DNA of 64,000 bases, taken from assembly GCA_964019055.1 (NCBI GenBank), contig OZ025219.1:7408388-7472387 (forward strand). The letters run 5' to 3'. Position numbers and translations under genes: made by a program. Position 1 is the stretch's first letter; each line of letters starts with the position of its first letter. Of this stretch, positions 1 to 13,200 are shown one piece after another. The notes under the pieces were generated by a model, which had not been told where the DNA came from, did not search any database, and saw only the letters and a list, made by a program, of their open reading frames with translations. The DNA is from Anthopleura xanthogrammica. Its lineage: Eukaryota > Cnidaria > Anthozoa > Actiniaria > Actiniidae.

Positions 1-1608
1 TTATATTTACAGATCCCTCATTCCTTTGGGTTTCCGGTGACCAAAAAGGAACGTGGGCTCGACTAGCCATAGACATCTTGTAACTGAAGCACATCTTAGT
101 CATTAAAAATTAAAAACTAATAATAACTGAACAACACGTGCCCCATTTCGTCTTTCCTTGACGGAGACATGCCTCATCTCAGCTTTTCGGTAATGTAACA
201 GCTTTTTGAATGAGAAACTTTGATGATTTAAATATCTTATACGTGGGCATGCAGGGGGGTTTAGGCAGTGCGGTCATGAAAGTGAAAAACTAGCTGATAA
301 TATATAAACAACACTTGTCTGAAGCTCATTTCAGCTCAGTCGCGAAACCCATATTAATTGATCGGTTATGTACTGGCAGCTTTTTAAATGAGAAAACTTC
401 AGACTCTTTAAATATTTGATACGTACAAACAAACAAATAAGCAAAAAACAAAAAAAAAGATCAAGCAAAAACGAAGCAAAAAAGTAAAAAAGAAAAAAAC
501 TAAAACTAAAAAACTGATGGGAAAAAGGTAAAATTAATTTGTTTTCATTGATACGAAAATCATATTTTAGTTTTTCAGTAAAAGAGAAACTGCACTCATC
601 CAAGGTCAGCCCCATGCCATAAAAACAACCTCGATCTCAGTTACATAAATTTTAAATAACTAATAGTTATTCGAAAGGAAGCAGCCTCCGATCCCAGTAA
701 TCTTATCAGTTCGATCGCAGTAATCAATTTGTTCAGACCCTTACAAATCATGAACAAAAAATAGTACACTGTGGTTTTGAGGTTTGTATGTCGATGTAAG
801 AAACTTCTAACTTTTAAACTACAAAACTTAAACACAAATTTCTATTGCGACTGAAGATTGACTTTTTGTTCTAGAACATGACGATTTGGGTCCGGAACGC
901 TCTGCATGTGATCACAACGTGTTGCATTGCACGGGGTCAAAGTACTAACTACTACTGTAGTTAAAAATAAGATATTAAAAAAGTAAAATCTTCTGAATGT
1001 TGCAAATTTATGACCTGAAATGATATTCTTTGAATCAAGAAATTCTATAATTTCTTAAAATTAAGATAAAAAAGGTTCAGTCGCTGATGACCAAAATAAA
1101 TCGAAGGCGAACGTACAAATAAAATACAATGTTGATCAGGCAGGTATAGGATTTTTAATTTTTCTAGAAGAAAAGGTTAGATTATATAATTCCTGATTTT
1201 TCCAAAAAAGGAAATATCTCTAAGTTATAGGCAAAAAAATTCTTTAAATTAGGAAATTTCTGCTCTTCGCAAAATCGCCCAAAAAGTCACCAGTAAAAAT
1301 CAAATCAACACGTTTCGGCCAAGGTTACCGCTTAACAATCTTATTTCCGTTTCCGGTTGTCTGAGCTATTCCTGTTCTTCCAGTTTTCCAAACTCGATGT
1401 GACAGGATGTCACGCCTGCATTTAAATAGCGAATGCGCTCTTCTGATTGGCTTATCAGCTGTCAATCATAAGAAAAACCTCTTGTTTAGAATCAAAAAAT
1501 TTTCTGGTTGAAGATCCAGAAAAACACGAAATTTTTGCGCTTTGCTCATCACTTCATCCTCCATTTTAAGGGCGAAATTGGAACCGATGCAACTGAAAAT
1601 CTCTCAAC
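1..1608. other. Intergenic region upstream of the MYLIP-like gene
   Basis: I see no coding exon here. The left part holds a diverged tandem duplication: the stretch around 105-245 (ending in a run like gagaaact...tttaaatat...atacgt) is repeated around 285-425. The stretch 430-500 is A-rich with simple sequence. The last 250 bases before the start codon contain an inverted CCAAT box (attgg near 1446-1450) and are the likely promoter and 5'UTR of the downstream gene; no TATA box is obvious. The short open frames here are low-complexity and unconvincing. Confidence 0.5.
105..425. repeat. Diverged tandem duplication (two copies, ~150-180 bp)
   Basis: Shared blocks occur in the same order in both halves: aactga/aacaacac, then ctcatct/ctcattt cagct, then cagctttttgaatgagaaac versus cagctttttaaatgagaaaa, then tttaaatat and atacgt. 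The copies differ at many positions, so the duplication is old. No coding potential is visible. Confidence 0.5.
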
Positions 1609-4593
1609 ATGAAGTTCTCAGTTTTAGAAAGCGATGGTAAATCGCATGAGTTTATATTTACAAGAGAGAAGCTTGGACAAGAAGTTTTGGATCGGGTGAG
1701 CTTCATTTCTTGTTGATTTTGGTCGCGAGTCGTTGTGTTGTCCTGAAAGGACACGCGTTTGACAAAGAAAATCCAACTGACTTTTCCGTTTCTTTCACTT
1801 TATCTTACAGGTTTGTGATGAATTAGGGATCAAAGAAAAAAATTACTTCGGATTAAAACATACTGTGAACGATACTAGCGTTTGGTTGAACCTGAGAAAT
1901 CCGGTTTTGACTCAACTCCGTCCTCACTTACCAGGAAAACCCCACCGGCTTCGTCTTGAAGTCAAATTTTTTGTGGACCCTCGTGAACTACAACAAGAGG
2001 AAACACGGTACGTAAAGCCTTTCTTTTCTATAGATAAATCCTTATTTAACTCGTGGAAGAGCTCAGTCTATCTCTATTGGACCTCGGGGTTGAAGAAGTT
2101 GTTTTGAACGGCCCAAGTAGATTGACATTCCTTGTCAAATTTCAGGCGACATTTCTACCTTTGCTTAAAGACTCAGCTAGCAGAAGGAAAATTTAATCTA
2201 ACTCAGGAAAAAGCAGTAAAATTATGTGCTTTAATGGCCCAAGCAGAATATGGCGACTATGAAAGCCAAAAAAGACACAACCCCGAGTTTCTATCACCTT
2301 GGCCCCAACACTTAATGGAAGAAGAAGTCGCCAAAGTACATGCAAGTCTGAAGGGGACAGACTCTAAAACAGCCCGAGATAACTTCCTAAACGAAATGGC
2401 GAAGGAAGATTTATTTGATGCAGAAACATTTAAAGCTAAAGCTTGTGGAGAAAAAATTATGATAGCAGTTGGAAGCTCAGGTTTAAGAGTCTACGAACGC
2501 AAACCTCATGGTAGACTCAAGCAAACGTGAGTATTAACCTTAATTTCGTGTTTTTAGCGGAGCTTGTTTATATTTTTAAAAAACTTGGCATCTTGTTCAT
2601 AAGATGGACCTGTTGTTTACCAAGAAATGCTTCAATCAGCGATTTTAGTTTATAATTTTGGGAAATGATGTGTGGTGTTGCATAGTTTTGGCTGTATAAA
2701 TAGAGATTTATCAGCTTTTCTATTGTCTATTGTTTTTGCTGAGGTCAGTGCCATCTTGATAGCCTTCTGTCAATTCAGTTGACTTTATGATAAACACTCA
2801 GTTGTTCTGCTCTCTGATTGGTTCATTTTCATCACCCTATATTAGAAAATTAGTTCTGTTTGCTTTTTGCAGCAGCCATTCTGGGGCAAAGTGTTTTTAA
2901 ACACGTTGGGCAGGTCTACATGCACGCGAATTTCATGGCAATTTTTTTAACCTTGGTTATTTCCCTTGAGCATAGAAAATGGAACCAATTATCTTTTGCT
3001 GGATTATGCAACTACTAATTCTTCCTTGAGGGGTCAAGTTCTCAGACCTCGTCAATTTCTAGCAGTATCAAGCTTTTTTCCTCCAAAAAATGAAAGTGAA
3101 AAGTGAAAGAAAGAAAAATGAAAAGAGAATAAAATTGATACAGAAAATGGCAGAATAAATTTTTTTTTTCACAGTGTGAACCAATCAGCCATACATGCTC
3201 TTTTAATGTGTGGTAGTCATATATTTTATGACTCTTATAAAATATATTGGTAGCTTATCCAAAAAGGGTGGCCATGACATCTTGAAAATATAGCAAAAAT
3301 TCTAAGTTCAACAAAAAATTGTAGATAATCTAATCATGAAGCTGTATCAAGTTACATTGCTTTCCTGGACAAAAGCTTGAGGTCAAGTAGTTATTGAGAT
3401 GCCCTGTAGTTCCTTGTAACATAATCCTAATGTTGTTTCATGCTTTGCGCAAATAAATTCTTGTAAATAATTTCATTGATAGACCTTTTCGGCTTTGGCG
3501 TAATGTTTTCCCATTTCAGACCAAGTGTCATTCTCATGAGAATAAGATTCTCTCTTTGAGTTGTATCCGTATATGTAACACAAAACTTTTAAACAAAGAA
3601 ATGATACTCTAGGGAATGACACATGGTGAGAAATGGAAAAAACATCATGCCCAAGTTAAAAACGTTTTAATCACGTGGATGACATATTTTCTGAATATTG
3701 CTTCGTGGTTTTCTCTCTTGGGTATTAAAATTATGAGAAAGAGAGAATGGGATCCATTCTTATTGGATCATATATTTTTTTATCATTTTAATAATTTGCC
3801 TGTAGGCAATAAAATAAGAAGAAATCATCATTTATTTATAGTGATGTTTATTTTATTTTTTAGAATTACTTTTGAAAACATCACTAAAATGAACTTGTCT
3901 GAGGAACGTCTTATTCTGGTAATGAAGAAAGCCCTTGAAGAAAGCCGCTACAACTTTATCCACTTCTTTTTACCAAACAGCGAAGGAGCTAAAGCAATGC
4001 ATAAAGCGGTTTTGGAACACCAACTCTTCTTCTATTCTCCTAAAGTTCGCAAATCTGTAGTCAACCACTATCTACTTTCAATGCCGTGCTGGGCTTTACC
4101 AGCTAAGTGGTTCACCAAGATTCCCTCCAAGGAACTTTATCATTTAGATGTGAAACTGACAAGACGACATTCTTATGATCAACACTATGGAGCAATTATT
4201 CAGGACTCTAATAAGACTTATACCAAGCATGAATGGTTACCAAAATGTGCGAAATGCAAGGTCAAAGAGTCTAATACCATTTTCTGTCCATGTGGACATG
4301 TTTTGTTTTGTTCTGATTGTGCCGTCGATGAAGTTTTCTGTCAGGTCTGTGATGAAACTGTTACTGCCTGTCAGAAGGCATACTTTGCTATGGACACTGA
4401 GGACAATGATTGGACCTGCCAGATCTGTATGGATGATGTCGTGAACACTGTTTTCTGCCCTTGTGGACATGTCTACTGTTGCGAAGAATGCGCATCTAAC
4501 CTTACTTACTGTCCTCTTTGCAAAACATTTGCCACTTATGTCCAGAGAGTTCATGTGGAATTCCCCAAAGATGCATGCGAATGTCATGCTTGA
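1609..4593 (+). CDS. MYLIP: E3 ubiquitin ligase, FERM-RING, MYLIP/IDOL-like
   Basis: Four coding exons (1609-1695, 1811-2007, 2146-2526, 3864-4593) join with GT-AG junctions and consistent phases to a 464-residue protein; vertebrate MYLIP is about 445. The first ~90 residues are a FERM N-lobe (YFGLKHT, VWLNLRNP, LRLEVKFFVDP). Exon 3 supplies the helical FERM middle lobe and exon 4 starts with the FERM C-lobe. The C-terminus has two successive cysteine/histidine clusters, near residues 350-384 and 407-441, each with a CPCGH core; the second (CQICMDD...CPLC) is the canonical C3HC4 RING and is followed by a beta-strand YVQRVHVEF. In vertebrates the family ubiquitinates lipoprotein receptors and binds myosin regulatory light chain; substrates here are unknown. 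Exon 4 could be read further upstream as an open frame from 3616, but that part lies in the intron and overlaps a transposon relic. Confidence 0.9.
3490..3655. mobile_element. Fold-back MITE (family 2) in MYLIP-like intron 3
   Basis: The ends are inverted copies: gcgtaatgttttcccatttc at the left and its complement (gaaatggaaaaaacatcatgc) at the right, enclosing gtgtcattct and aatgatactctagggaatga. Related copies lie near 27.97, 30.29 and 32.07 kb. No transposase is encoded, so it is non-autonomous. It lies about 200 bp upstream of the acceptor of exon 4. Confidence 0.75.
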
Positions 4594-4778
4594 CCTTCGA
4601 CTCTTACTGAACCTATTGTCATTAATTGTTTCTGTGTTACTTAATTGATGTGATTAATTGTAGCTTACTGTCTGTGTAGTGACCATATGCATTTATTGCA
4701 ACTCTTCATCTCAATCAAATAGCATTTTCCTTTTACCATCATTTTCAATAGCACAAGTGGAAAATTTGAAGTTGTGAT

Positions 4779-5022
4779 AAAAGACCCTGTTACATGTTGA
4801 AACTTTTAGCTGAAACTTGTGTCACAATGACATTGCAAGACAGGTTTCATTAGGTTACATGCCACAATTTCGAATTTGTCCTGAAACTTTTTCATTACGC
4901 AAGTTTCGGTTGCATGAGTAGAACTGCTTTTTTGTGCCATGTAATACCTAGATGTGAAACTTGTCTAGCAATGCCATTGCACACAAGTTTCATCTAAAAG
5001 TTTCAGTGTAACAGGGCGTTAT
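4779..5022. mobile_element. Fold-back MITE with ~90-bp terminal inverted repeats
   Basis: The left arm (ccctgttacatgttgaaact...gaaacttgtgtcacaatgac) is the reverse complement of the right arm (cattgcacacaagtttcatc...agtttcagtgtaacaggg) with modest divergence. The arms extend to a matching pair tacatgccaca / tgtgccatgta. No open frame. Confidence 0.75.
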
Positions 5023-5633
5023 GTAGGTTTTGGTGAACATCACTAGCCAACGGGGGTTTCCTTAATATGGCCTTGAAAACTTTGTGTTTCTGACATTGTC
5101 ATGGAAATGATAAACAATCACATACTTTACTGGCTACCAGCTGAAGATCGTTGGGAGACAGTCAGGCGACTGTTGCCCAAGGAACAGCTGCCATATCACC
5201 AACCCTTCACCAACACTCACTTATTCATACTCATGAAAGATTTTCAATCTGAAAACATCTGAATCTGAATTTCTCTTTTTTCGCCACATATTTACTAAAG
5301 ACTTTGATTGATGTCCACCAAACCCTGTAACATCGTGACAGGAATTATTTAATTCCATGCATGCTATTGACAATGATGGTAACTTAATTTGTACAATATT
5401 GGAATTATCACGTGCACATACTCAGTCAAGGAATATTTTAGTTACTTCACGTATTATATGGATGCTGGTTATATTTATTTTGGAGTAACTTTCAAGAAGG
5501 AGTTCATAAGCATTTAATTATAATGTGATTTAATTTCTCAGTTTTGTTAAAAATCATCCATTGAACACTTAAGACACTGTAACTTTACAAATGAAGATTT
5601 CTAGACAGTGCAACTTGTCTCACGAAAAGCATT

Positions 5634-5860
5634 AGAGAGATTGAGCAAACACCATGTGATGTGAAAGCGGACAGCACACATGCACTGACAAATGACTTCC
5701 AAAACGACCATTAGTGAAGTTGCAATGCCACATTCTGGATGCCATTTTCCCTGATTTCACGTTCTCTTAAGGACGTCGCACCGTCAACGGACATTTTGGA
5801 AGTGATTGGGCAGCGTGCGCTGTCCTCTTTCACTCCCGTCATGTTTGCTAAATCTGTCTA
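5634..5860. mobile_element. Fold-back MITE, ~225 bp
   Basis: Left arm agcaaacaccatgtgatgtg...gacttccaaaa pairs with right arm ttttggaagtgattgggcag...cccgtcatgtttgct. Both arms contain a diverged gtgaaag.ggacagc block. No coding content. Confidence 0.7.
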
Positions 5861-7220
5861 TTTTTGTAAGTGGAACATACCTTTTACTTTCTGCCGCTAA
5901 ATTATGCTACACTTTGTTGCACTAGACAATTTTGAACAAGAAATCATTGTTCGTAACAGCTTAGGCACATCCCTTAACAAGCTCATTATTATTATAACTT
6001 ATTGCCTTCAATATTCCTTTACTGAGTAATTTGTGGTACAACTAAAACAAGGTTTTGTTGCATTCCTATTTATGATAGCTATTAGTCCATGGATTGTGTG
6101 CTTTACTGCAATTTTCATAAACATGCAAACTCTGCTCATTGGAATTTGTTTTTTCACTGCCGTCAGTCATAAATATAACCGACTGATTATTTTTGATTGA
6201 CGGAAGCGAAAAACCAAATTTCAGCGTGCAGCTTGCAGCCATTGAGTTCACATGTTTATGAAAATAGCATTAACAAAAAAACTGCACATTGAAATGGAAA
6301 CTGGCCTGCCTTTTCCGTACTTAATTGTGTTGTGTTCTAGCAGCACAAAAAAAAAAAAAACTTGAAAATAGTCCAAAAAAATCAACACCTATTAAAATAA
6401 AGATGAAAAATATTATAAGATGTATAACTATATATAAAAAATAATATTAATTATTGCTTAGAGACAGCAGACACGAGATCCATGAAAAGTAAAAATTACA
6501 GCAAATGAAAATAGCACTCTTAAACACTTTACATGAGATTAGGATTTCACTCCAGGGACAATACAATTTAGTTGGAGTTAATTTTCATGGATTTATTGTT
6601 GTCTGCACCAAAAAGATGTGACTATTATGTTCTTGATAGATTATATTATATAGAAAAGTTATCAAAGTTGTAAGTATTGTGTTATTTATTTTCTGTTAGA
6701 TCAAAAAGAATTAATTCTATTGTTGTATTGTTAACAGTTGCAAGATTGATTTGATCACCTTGCAGAAAAAGATGAAAAATATGTCAATAAACTCTAAACA
6801 TTTTGAAGGAACAGTTTCATTTTTCTATGCAACAGAGCTCTGTAAGTACATAACCCCCTGAAACGAAATGTATTTTCTTACGGACTGCACGTACCTGTAT
6901 ATGTATACATGGAATTTTCAAGACATGTTAACCTCACGACTTTGAGAAAAAATCATATTCTTGATCACTTTAATTTTGCGATTTCATTGAATAAATTATT
7001 CATTCAAGTTCCATTCATTCATTAATTGTTGATCAGGATCAATAGGCACTAGTAATTAACTTCGTTCTCAGTAATGTATTTTATCCATGCCTTTAAATAC
7101 TTTCTCAAAAATTGAGAGTCACTTCATTTTTGCATCATATTTTCCCCACACTTATTTTTTGCAACACTTTAATTTCGCGATATTTTTGAAATTGCAAAAA
7201 TCCCGAAGTTAAAGTGTCAA

Positions 7221-7360
7221 ATAGCTACCCTCTTTCAGTTGGAATGCAGCTCAGTGTGCATTGGAGGACAGAACAATAGGTTCCAATTCTCAGGAGATTG
7301 AAATTCTTTTGTTTTGTCCTCCAAATTGAGCTGCTTTGATGTCACATGAAAGGGGCTATA
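7221..7360. mobile_element. TA-flanked hairpin element, family 1, copy A
   Basis: It has the family core: atgcagctca, ggaggacagaacaataggtt, caattctcaggagattgaaa, then ttttgttttgtcctccaaat and tgagctgc, so the two halves pair almost completely. The left terminus is diverged and the left arm carries a small interruption (agtgtgca). Confidence 0.8.
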
Positions 7361-8382
7361 TATAGAGGTGTCACTGCTAAATCCCATTTATTTTTTCATT
7401 CATTTGTTCATTTGTTCATTGATTCATTTATACCTCAAGAAGTACAACTAACAGGCTTTCGGACATGCACTTTGTGTATGTGCTCATTATAGGTTACCTT
7501 AGCTAGCTGCCTCGATCTTGTCAAATATCCAATATCACACCTACGCCAGACAGCTGTATGGTTCATTGCATGATCAAGTTGTTTACCAATGTCACAATTA
7601 ATATTATACATTATGCAAAAAGCCACATGTAAAATGAACACTGAGACGCAATATTATCACACAAAGAAAACCTTTAGAATATCTAACAATGTATCTTGTT
7701 AGAAGTTCTTGCAAACATCTTATTAAATTAATCATTTACCACAAGTGATCAAGCTATAGGAAATATTGCCTTCATATAATCTTAAATTGAAATATCATGG
7801 AATATATTGGCTGTCAAATATTATTATAATTATGGCCCATACAACTTCTCTGATTTTTTGAGATTGATTTCAGACTGCTGGAACATATACTAGCGCAACA
7901 CACAGATTTGCAGACTGAAAAATCAACCCAGCTCTTCATTAAGGTAATGGCTAGTAGACCATAAATTATTATCATGATTATGTAAATTAATTATAAGCTA
8001 GTGCAGACGCACCTGATTGATCATGATTAGCCTGCGTCACATCCAAACAAATGTTCTGCCACCTAAGCTCTGTGATCTATGGTTTTGCTACAGAAAAATG
8101 TAAAAATCCCTTAAAAAAATAGTTTTGTTGCCAATATTATAACTTAATTGAAACCATTTATTTTATAGTGCAAAACTCGGGGTGAAATAATTTACTTAAT
8201 GTTATATATAGTTTCATCCCCAAATAATATAATTATTATAAATAAAAAAGAAACTATATATTTATTTATTTATTAGTTAATTGATGTGTGTAATATTGTT
8301 AAAAGAAAGCAATTCACTACCTATGGATTATGTGATAAATATAATCCAACCTTAATGGTATGCTTATAATTCTAATTTGCTT

Positions 8383-8538
8383 TAGAGTGAAGTCACTAAA
8401 CCCATGAAATAAAAATTGCTTGTTAAAGTGTAATAGTCAGATAGACACAAAAGAAAACAATGGAATTAGGGTCTTATTGGTATAACTAAAGTGTATTAAT
8501 CTAATATCTATTTCACAGGTTTAGTGATTTCACTCTAT
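8383..8538. mobile_element. Fold-back MITE, ~155 bp
   Basis: Termini tagagtgaagtcactaaacc and its near complement ggtttagtgatttcactcta enclose AT-rich spacer. TA dinucleotides flank the ends. Confidence 0.7.
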
Positions 8539-8720
8539 AAACTACCAATTATCAATTAACTGACCAATTTTGAATATTACATAGGAAAAACTGCCCTTTA
8601 AATTAAGATTGATCATAGATCACTGTCTTATAAATCAACTACCAGTAATATATAACGAGTAAAATGAATTAATAACTAATGTCTACCTACCCTAGCTAGC
8701 ATGCATCTCCTATTAATACT

Positions 8721-9003
8721 TAAGCCCAGTTCAGATGTCAAACTTTTGCTGCGTTGAATCTAATTGCCTTTGAGATGGAGTATGTGCTGTTTCCTTGAAA
8801 CTAGTAGAACTTAGTATGTAAACCAAACTTAAAATTAGCACGTACATCATGTCCTGCATGATCATGCTAAGCAAAACAGTTGATATCTTATATTATGGTA
8901 TATAGTTCTTGTTCAGCATTTTCTTAGCCGCTGTATTATATGTCCACGATGGCAATAAGATTTGCTGCAGCAAAAGTTTGACATTGGAACTGCATGGGCC
9001 TTA
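8721..9003. mobile_element. Fold-back MITE, ~280 bp
   Basis: Left end taagcccagttcagatgtca + aacttttgctgc matches the complement of the right end gcagcaaaagtttgacattg + gaactgcatgggcctta. The terminal sequence resembles the short palindromic element at 28.55 kb, so both may belong to one family. Confidence 0.7.
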
Positions 9004-9257
9004 TTTAATCTTGCTATTATAATCATGTTACAACCCAACATAAAATGAAAATTCAAATGAATTACCTACTAATAATAGAATTGTTATTTGTTTTGGAATA
9101 ACCTTGTGTCTGGTGAAACTGTTACACAGATCACCTAGTTTTATTTTCATTATAAAACTATAAATATAAGACGTTAGTGTTGTACAGTATACGACATGAC
9201 ATGCATGCAGGCCCATACACTGGGCCATGCGCCAAGCCATATTGTATTAATATACCT

Positions 9258-9391
9258 ACAGCCCCTTGCAGCACATTGAAATGCAGCTCAATTTGGAGGA
9301 CAAAACAATAGGATTTATTTCTCAGGAGATCGAAATTCTTTTGTTTTTTCCTCCATTTTTAGCTGCTTTGATGTCATGTGGAAGGGGTCTA
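9258..9391. mobile_element. TA-flanked hairpin element, family 1, copy B
   Basis: Core landmarks gccccttgcagcaca, aatgcagctcaatttggagg, caataggattt, ctcaggagat, agctgctttgatgtcatgtg and gaaggggtct are all present. The internal arm reads ttttttcctccatttttagc, a diverged version of the family arm. Confidence 0.8.
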
Positions 9392-9555
9392 TTTAGGAAT
9401 GAAAAAAAAAACATTTAATGCATGATGACTGTACATGTATTGATATATTCTCATCCAAGGGTATATTATTAAATTTGAAAAGTTGTGAAGTATATATTAC
9501 TCATCATGCATTAAGATCTAAAATTGAAGACATATAATATATACTGTGAATTGAT

Positions 9556-9692
9556 AATACAGTCAAACCTCCACTAAAGGCCAGCTAGTCCCTCACCACA
9601 ATGACCACCTCATACTATATTGTAACTGAAGCCTCTCCATTAACCCGACAGTGTATATCCATGGCCATTGCGTAGAGGTTCAACTGTATTAT
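9556..9692. mobile_element. Short fold-back element with cagtcaaacctc termini
   Basis: The left end aatacagtcaaacctcc and right end gaggttcaactgtatt are inverted copies about 110 bases apart, with TA at the outer edges. No coding sequence. Confidence 0.6.
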
Positions 9693-9910
9693 TTAAAGAA
9701 GGTGACCTCAAAATTGGCCGGTGTTATTAGATAATTAGTATATTATCATTGGTAGGGTGTCAGTAGGTTGTTCATACTGTAGGGATGTGTTGGTGGCTAT
9801 ACATAGGCTACCAGTAGATGCTGTCGTACCTGACTGATATCTACCAACACTGATTTTGAAAACTTTTATTTATCATTGCCTGGCTGAACTCATTCAGCTG
9901 CAGGGGAGCT

Positions 9911-9980
9911 AGTTGTTAATCAAAAGCACAAACACTAGAATTAGCTACTATTGATGACTAATTGCTTTTGATTAACAGCA
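9911..9980. repeat. Small inverted repeat
   Basis: ttgttaatcaaaagca is repeated in inverse as tgcttttgattaacag about 40 bases later. It could be a solo hairpin of a decayed transposon. Confidence 0.5.
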
Positions 9981-10225
9981 GTGATGAAAGCTATATTTCT
10001 TTGAAAATTATTTGCATTTATATCTAGACTAGCCATAGACTCCCTAATCTTACATTGTATCATTTTCTCTCCAAAATATTGACTTTAAAATACCCTATTC
10101 TTTGATAAAAATTTAGTCTTTCACCTATTAATAATTACCAGACAATTATAAATTTCTAATGGGCATATTAGTTGTCCCCCTCTAATTGCTTTGGTTAATT
10201 TCAGCTACTTTTGATTGAAAATCTT

Positions 10226-13200
10226 CTAGACAGGTTTTGTACTTGATTTGGTAGCTACTTTCTTTAACTTAGTAAATAATCTCTGAAGCTGTTCATAGGA
10301 CATGAACATGACAATGTTCCAAGCACCTAGACGAATGAAGTTTGGGGTAAAACTGGAATGGAAAAAGAAAAATATGGTTAGATAATTGGATAATGATTTT
10401 TTTAATTAATTTTAATTGATGCAAATTAAATGCATATGCATTAGACATGCATATATAGAGCAGTTAGGACATAATTATACAGAAAAGGCATTCATATGAA
10501 TGCTCCAAAAAGGGAGTTCATCATTGGCCATCCGCCCCCTGAATTCACATGCGTTACTAATGATATGAACAGCTTTTTCTAGTTTCCAATGCTGTTCTCT
10601 TACACTTCTTACTTCTTTGCAAAGAAGTGCGCACCTGCTGATAGTTTCAGCACTTTGCTTCAGAGTTCACTAAATGCCGGCCAGGGTGGATCCAGGGGAG
10701 GGGTGCAGGGGGTGCACTCTTCCCTGGGTCGACTTTGTGCCCCTACTGCAGCTTTAAATTTGAAGATATCCAATACAGGGCTCAAAATAATGGCCGGTCA
10801 ACAGTCAATGTTCAGCCAAATTTGGTAGTTGACCAGTCCAATACGGATTTGAACGGACATGTTGACTGGTCATATTTGAAAAAAATAAAATAGAATATCA
10901 TACGCCGGACATCTTGACTAGTGTATGACTGACAATTATTTTTAGCCTGCAATACATAATAACGTTCTTTTTCTTGGGTGATATTGTGTTTTTTTTTTAA
11001 TCATTTGGGTGCCCTTCCATTGCACACCCCTCCCTGAAGAAAATTCTGAATCCACCCCATGGCAGGAAAGTTCTAGACAGATCGTGACAAGAGCATACAG
11101 AGTGCCCAGGGGGGAGGGGAAGTTCCTTGTGTCATTTCATACGGGGATGCTCCGCCCGAACTCTCGACCCCTTACCCTTTTATATACCAAATTTCAGCAA
11201 AAAAGTACCCCTTTTATATGCCTTTTTGCATGAAAAGGTACCCCTTTCATATACCTTTGAAGAAAATCTACCCCTTTTTATACCAAAACTCACAAATTTC
11301 CACCCCTTTGCTATACATGCGGCCTGAAAAAAGTACCCCTTTTGGGCGGAGCATCCTCGTATAGTCAATTATAGGGAGTACCCCCCCCCCCGGAATAGAG
11401 TGAGATGACAATACAATACTATATAAATACTTATGTACATATACTCACCCTTTATAGTATGCCGTAATTCCATTATGCTTCAACAGCTGTACTGCACAAT
11501 CAATACCACTTTTATAAGTATTGGGTGGCGAATTCATGTATCTGGTCTTGACGACATCCACAGGTGATGCAATGCAAGTTGTTGCAAAACCAGCTCCAAA
11601 TGCCGACACAAAGTGCAGTGGATACTCATCAGCCAAGAACTTATGCCGCAAGAAAAACCCTTTAATAGAATCATATACAACAAGTTCTGATGCATTAACA
11701 GTACACAGTCTTGCCATATTTGGAAATACACCCTTCCACAATCCTTTAATTCCTTCGTTCCGTGCGATAAGTGCATATGTTGCTAAGGCACCTGTGGTAT
11801 ATCTACCAGCGTCAGCCTGGAAACGAATTTTAACCACTTCCGTTGGTTGTGCTAATGCCACGGCCATGATTCCTGTAGTTATACTTGCAGCTATTTTCTT
11901 TAAAACTTTCGGATTATTGACATCTTCATCTCCATACATCTTTTTGACTGAATCGTACAGACCAATTCTAATGCTTGCAAAGCAGAGCTGACGGTGAATG
12001 CCAGGGATTAGACCCTTGTACATTGTTTTAACACCCTCAGTTTTTGCAATAGTAAACATGGTTCCAATCATGCCACGGTACTGGACACTTGGGTTGTGTG
12101 TTTTAATCCCTGAAGCAATGTTGGACATTACTGCATGTTCACCTTGGATCTACAAAACCAAGAATAATCAGATAATCAGCATTTGTTATATTAAAAAAAA
12201 TGCCTGATCAAAGTTTCCCCCAGTAATTAGTGCAACTGCAAGTACTACGATTTTTCAAAACTGGGATCCCTTTGTTAAGGCTTTCAGGCATGTCCAGGAG
12301 CAAGATAAAAACCATCTGGGACATTGTGTGCACAAACAATGAAAAGTAGCAGTTGAAAGGTTTTATTTTGACTGCCTCTTTATTGTCTTTCTATGCCAAT
12401 AAATACTATCTAGAATATATTATGTAACATCTATCACGTTTCATGTATATTGCGAAATAAACACAGCTAATTGCACAGGCATAAATTTACATTGTTAATT
12501 TTTTTTAACTCCGGCACTTAACAGGCTTTTTTGCAACTTAAGTGGCTTTCCTGGGACTTTTAATTATCCGACACAAATTATCCTAAATAAGCCGAGGTAC
12601 GAGGTAATTTGCATTGTGGAACTTCTTGTGGGTTTTACTAGTAGGAAAAAGATACAAAGATACATTTTACACATTCCAGCTGAAAGACGCCGTTTTGTTT
12701 TGGGCTCGCGGTCGACCGATGACAAGTTAGTTTTTAGAATCAATCAAAAAGTACAAGAATAAAAACAAAGTCGATTTGTTATCAAATAATATACATAAGA
12801 AAGCGAATGCTTATGACTGTAAACAAATCTTATGTCATAAAGAAGAGGTTCTTGATTGTTGGACATGTTAATATTTGACTACGTCGAGTAGCACAATCAT
12901 TGATTCGACTGCTTTGCCGCGTAGCACGTAGCAATCCAAGAAGCCACAATTTATATCATTGTTACAGTGAATGTTTAATACGAAAGCTAAAGTTTAACCT
13001 GAACTAAACACTACACAACAAGTACTCTATCTAACAAACAGACAGAATAAAAAAACAGCACATAAAAATCGAGAATAATTTGGACAAATGACGTGACAAC
13101 CTAGAATCGAAAAACTATCTAGACATATAACCATTCGAATTTTTCTTTTTAAGTTATATTCTATCGAAAGTAAAACGAATTAGAGATCGAGAACTTCAAC

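Larger units (their letters stand above)
4594..10225. other. Gene-free region rich in fold-back elements
   Basis: No exon with recognisable protein similarity lies between the MYLIP-like gene and the carrier gene; both genes point into this stretch. It holds six or more inverted-repeat elements, listed separately, and AT-rich single-copy sequence. Stretches around 5.0-5.6, 6.2-7.2, 7.4-8.3 and 9.4-9.55 kb show nothing beyond simple AT-rich DNA and a 14-A run at 6347. Confidence 0.5.

Noticed and set aside
3616..3863. Upstream extension of MYLIP exon 4 to an ATG at 3616
   Set aside because: It overlaps a MITE relic and intron; the acceptor at 3862-3863 gives exact phase with exon 3 and FERM-like sequence.
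11180..11368. Minus-strand frame with KRGTF repeats
   Set aside because: Encoded by the internal tacccctttt units of a transposon in an intron.
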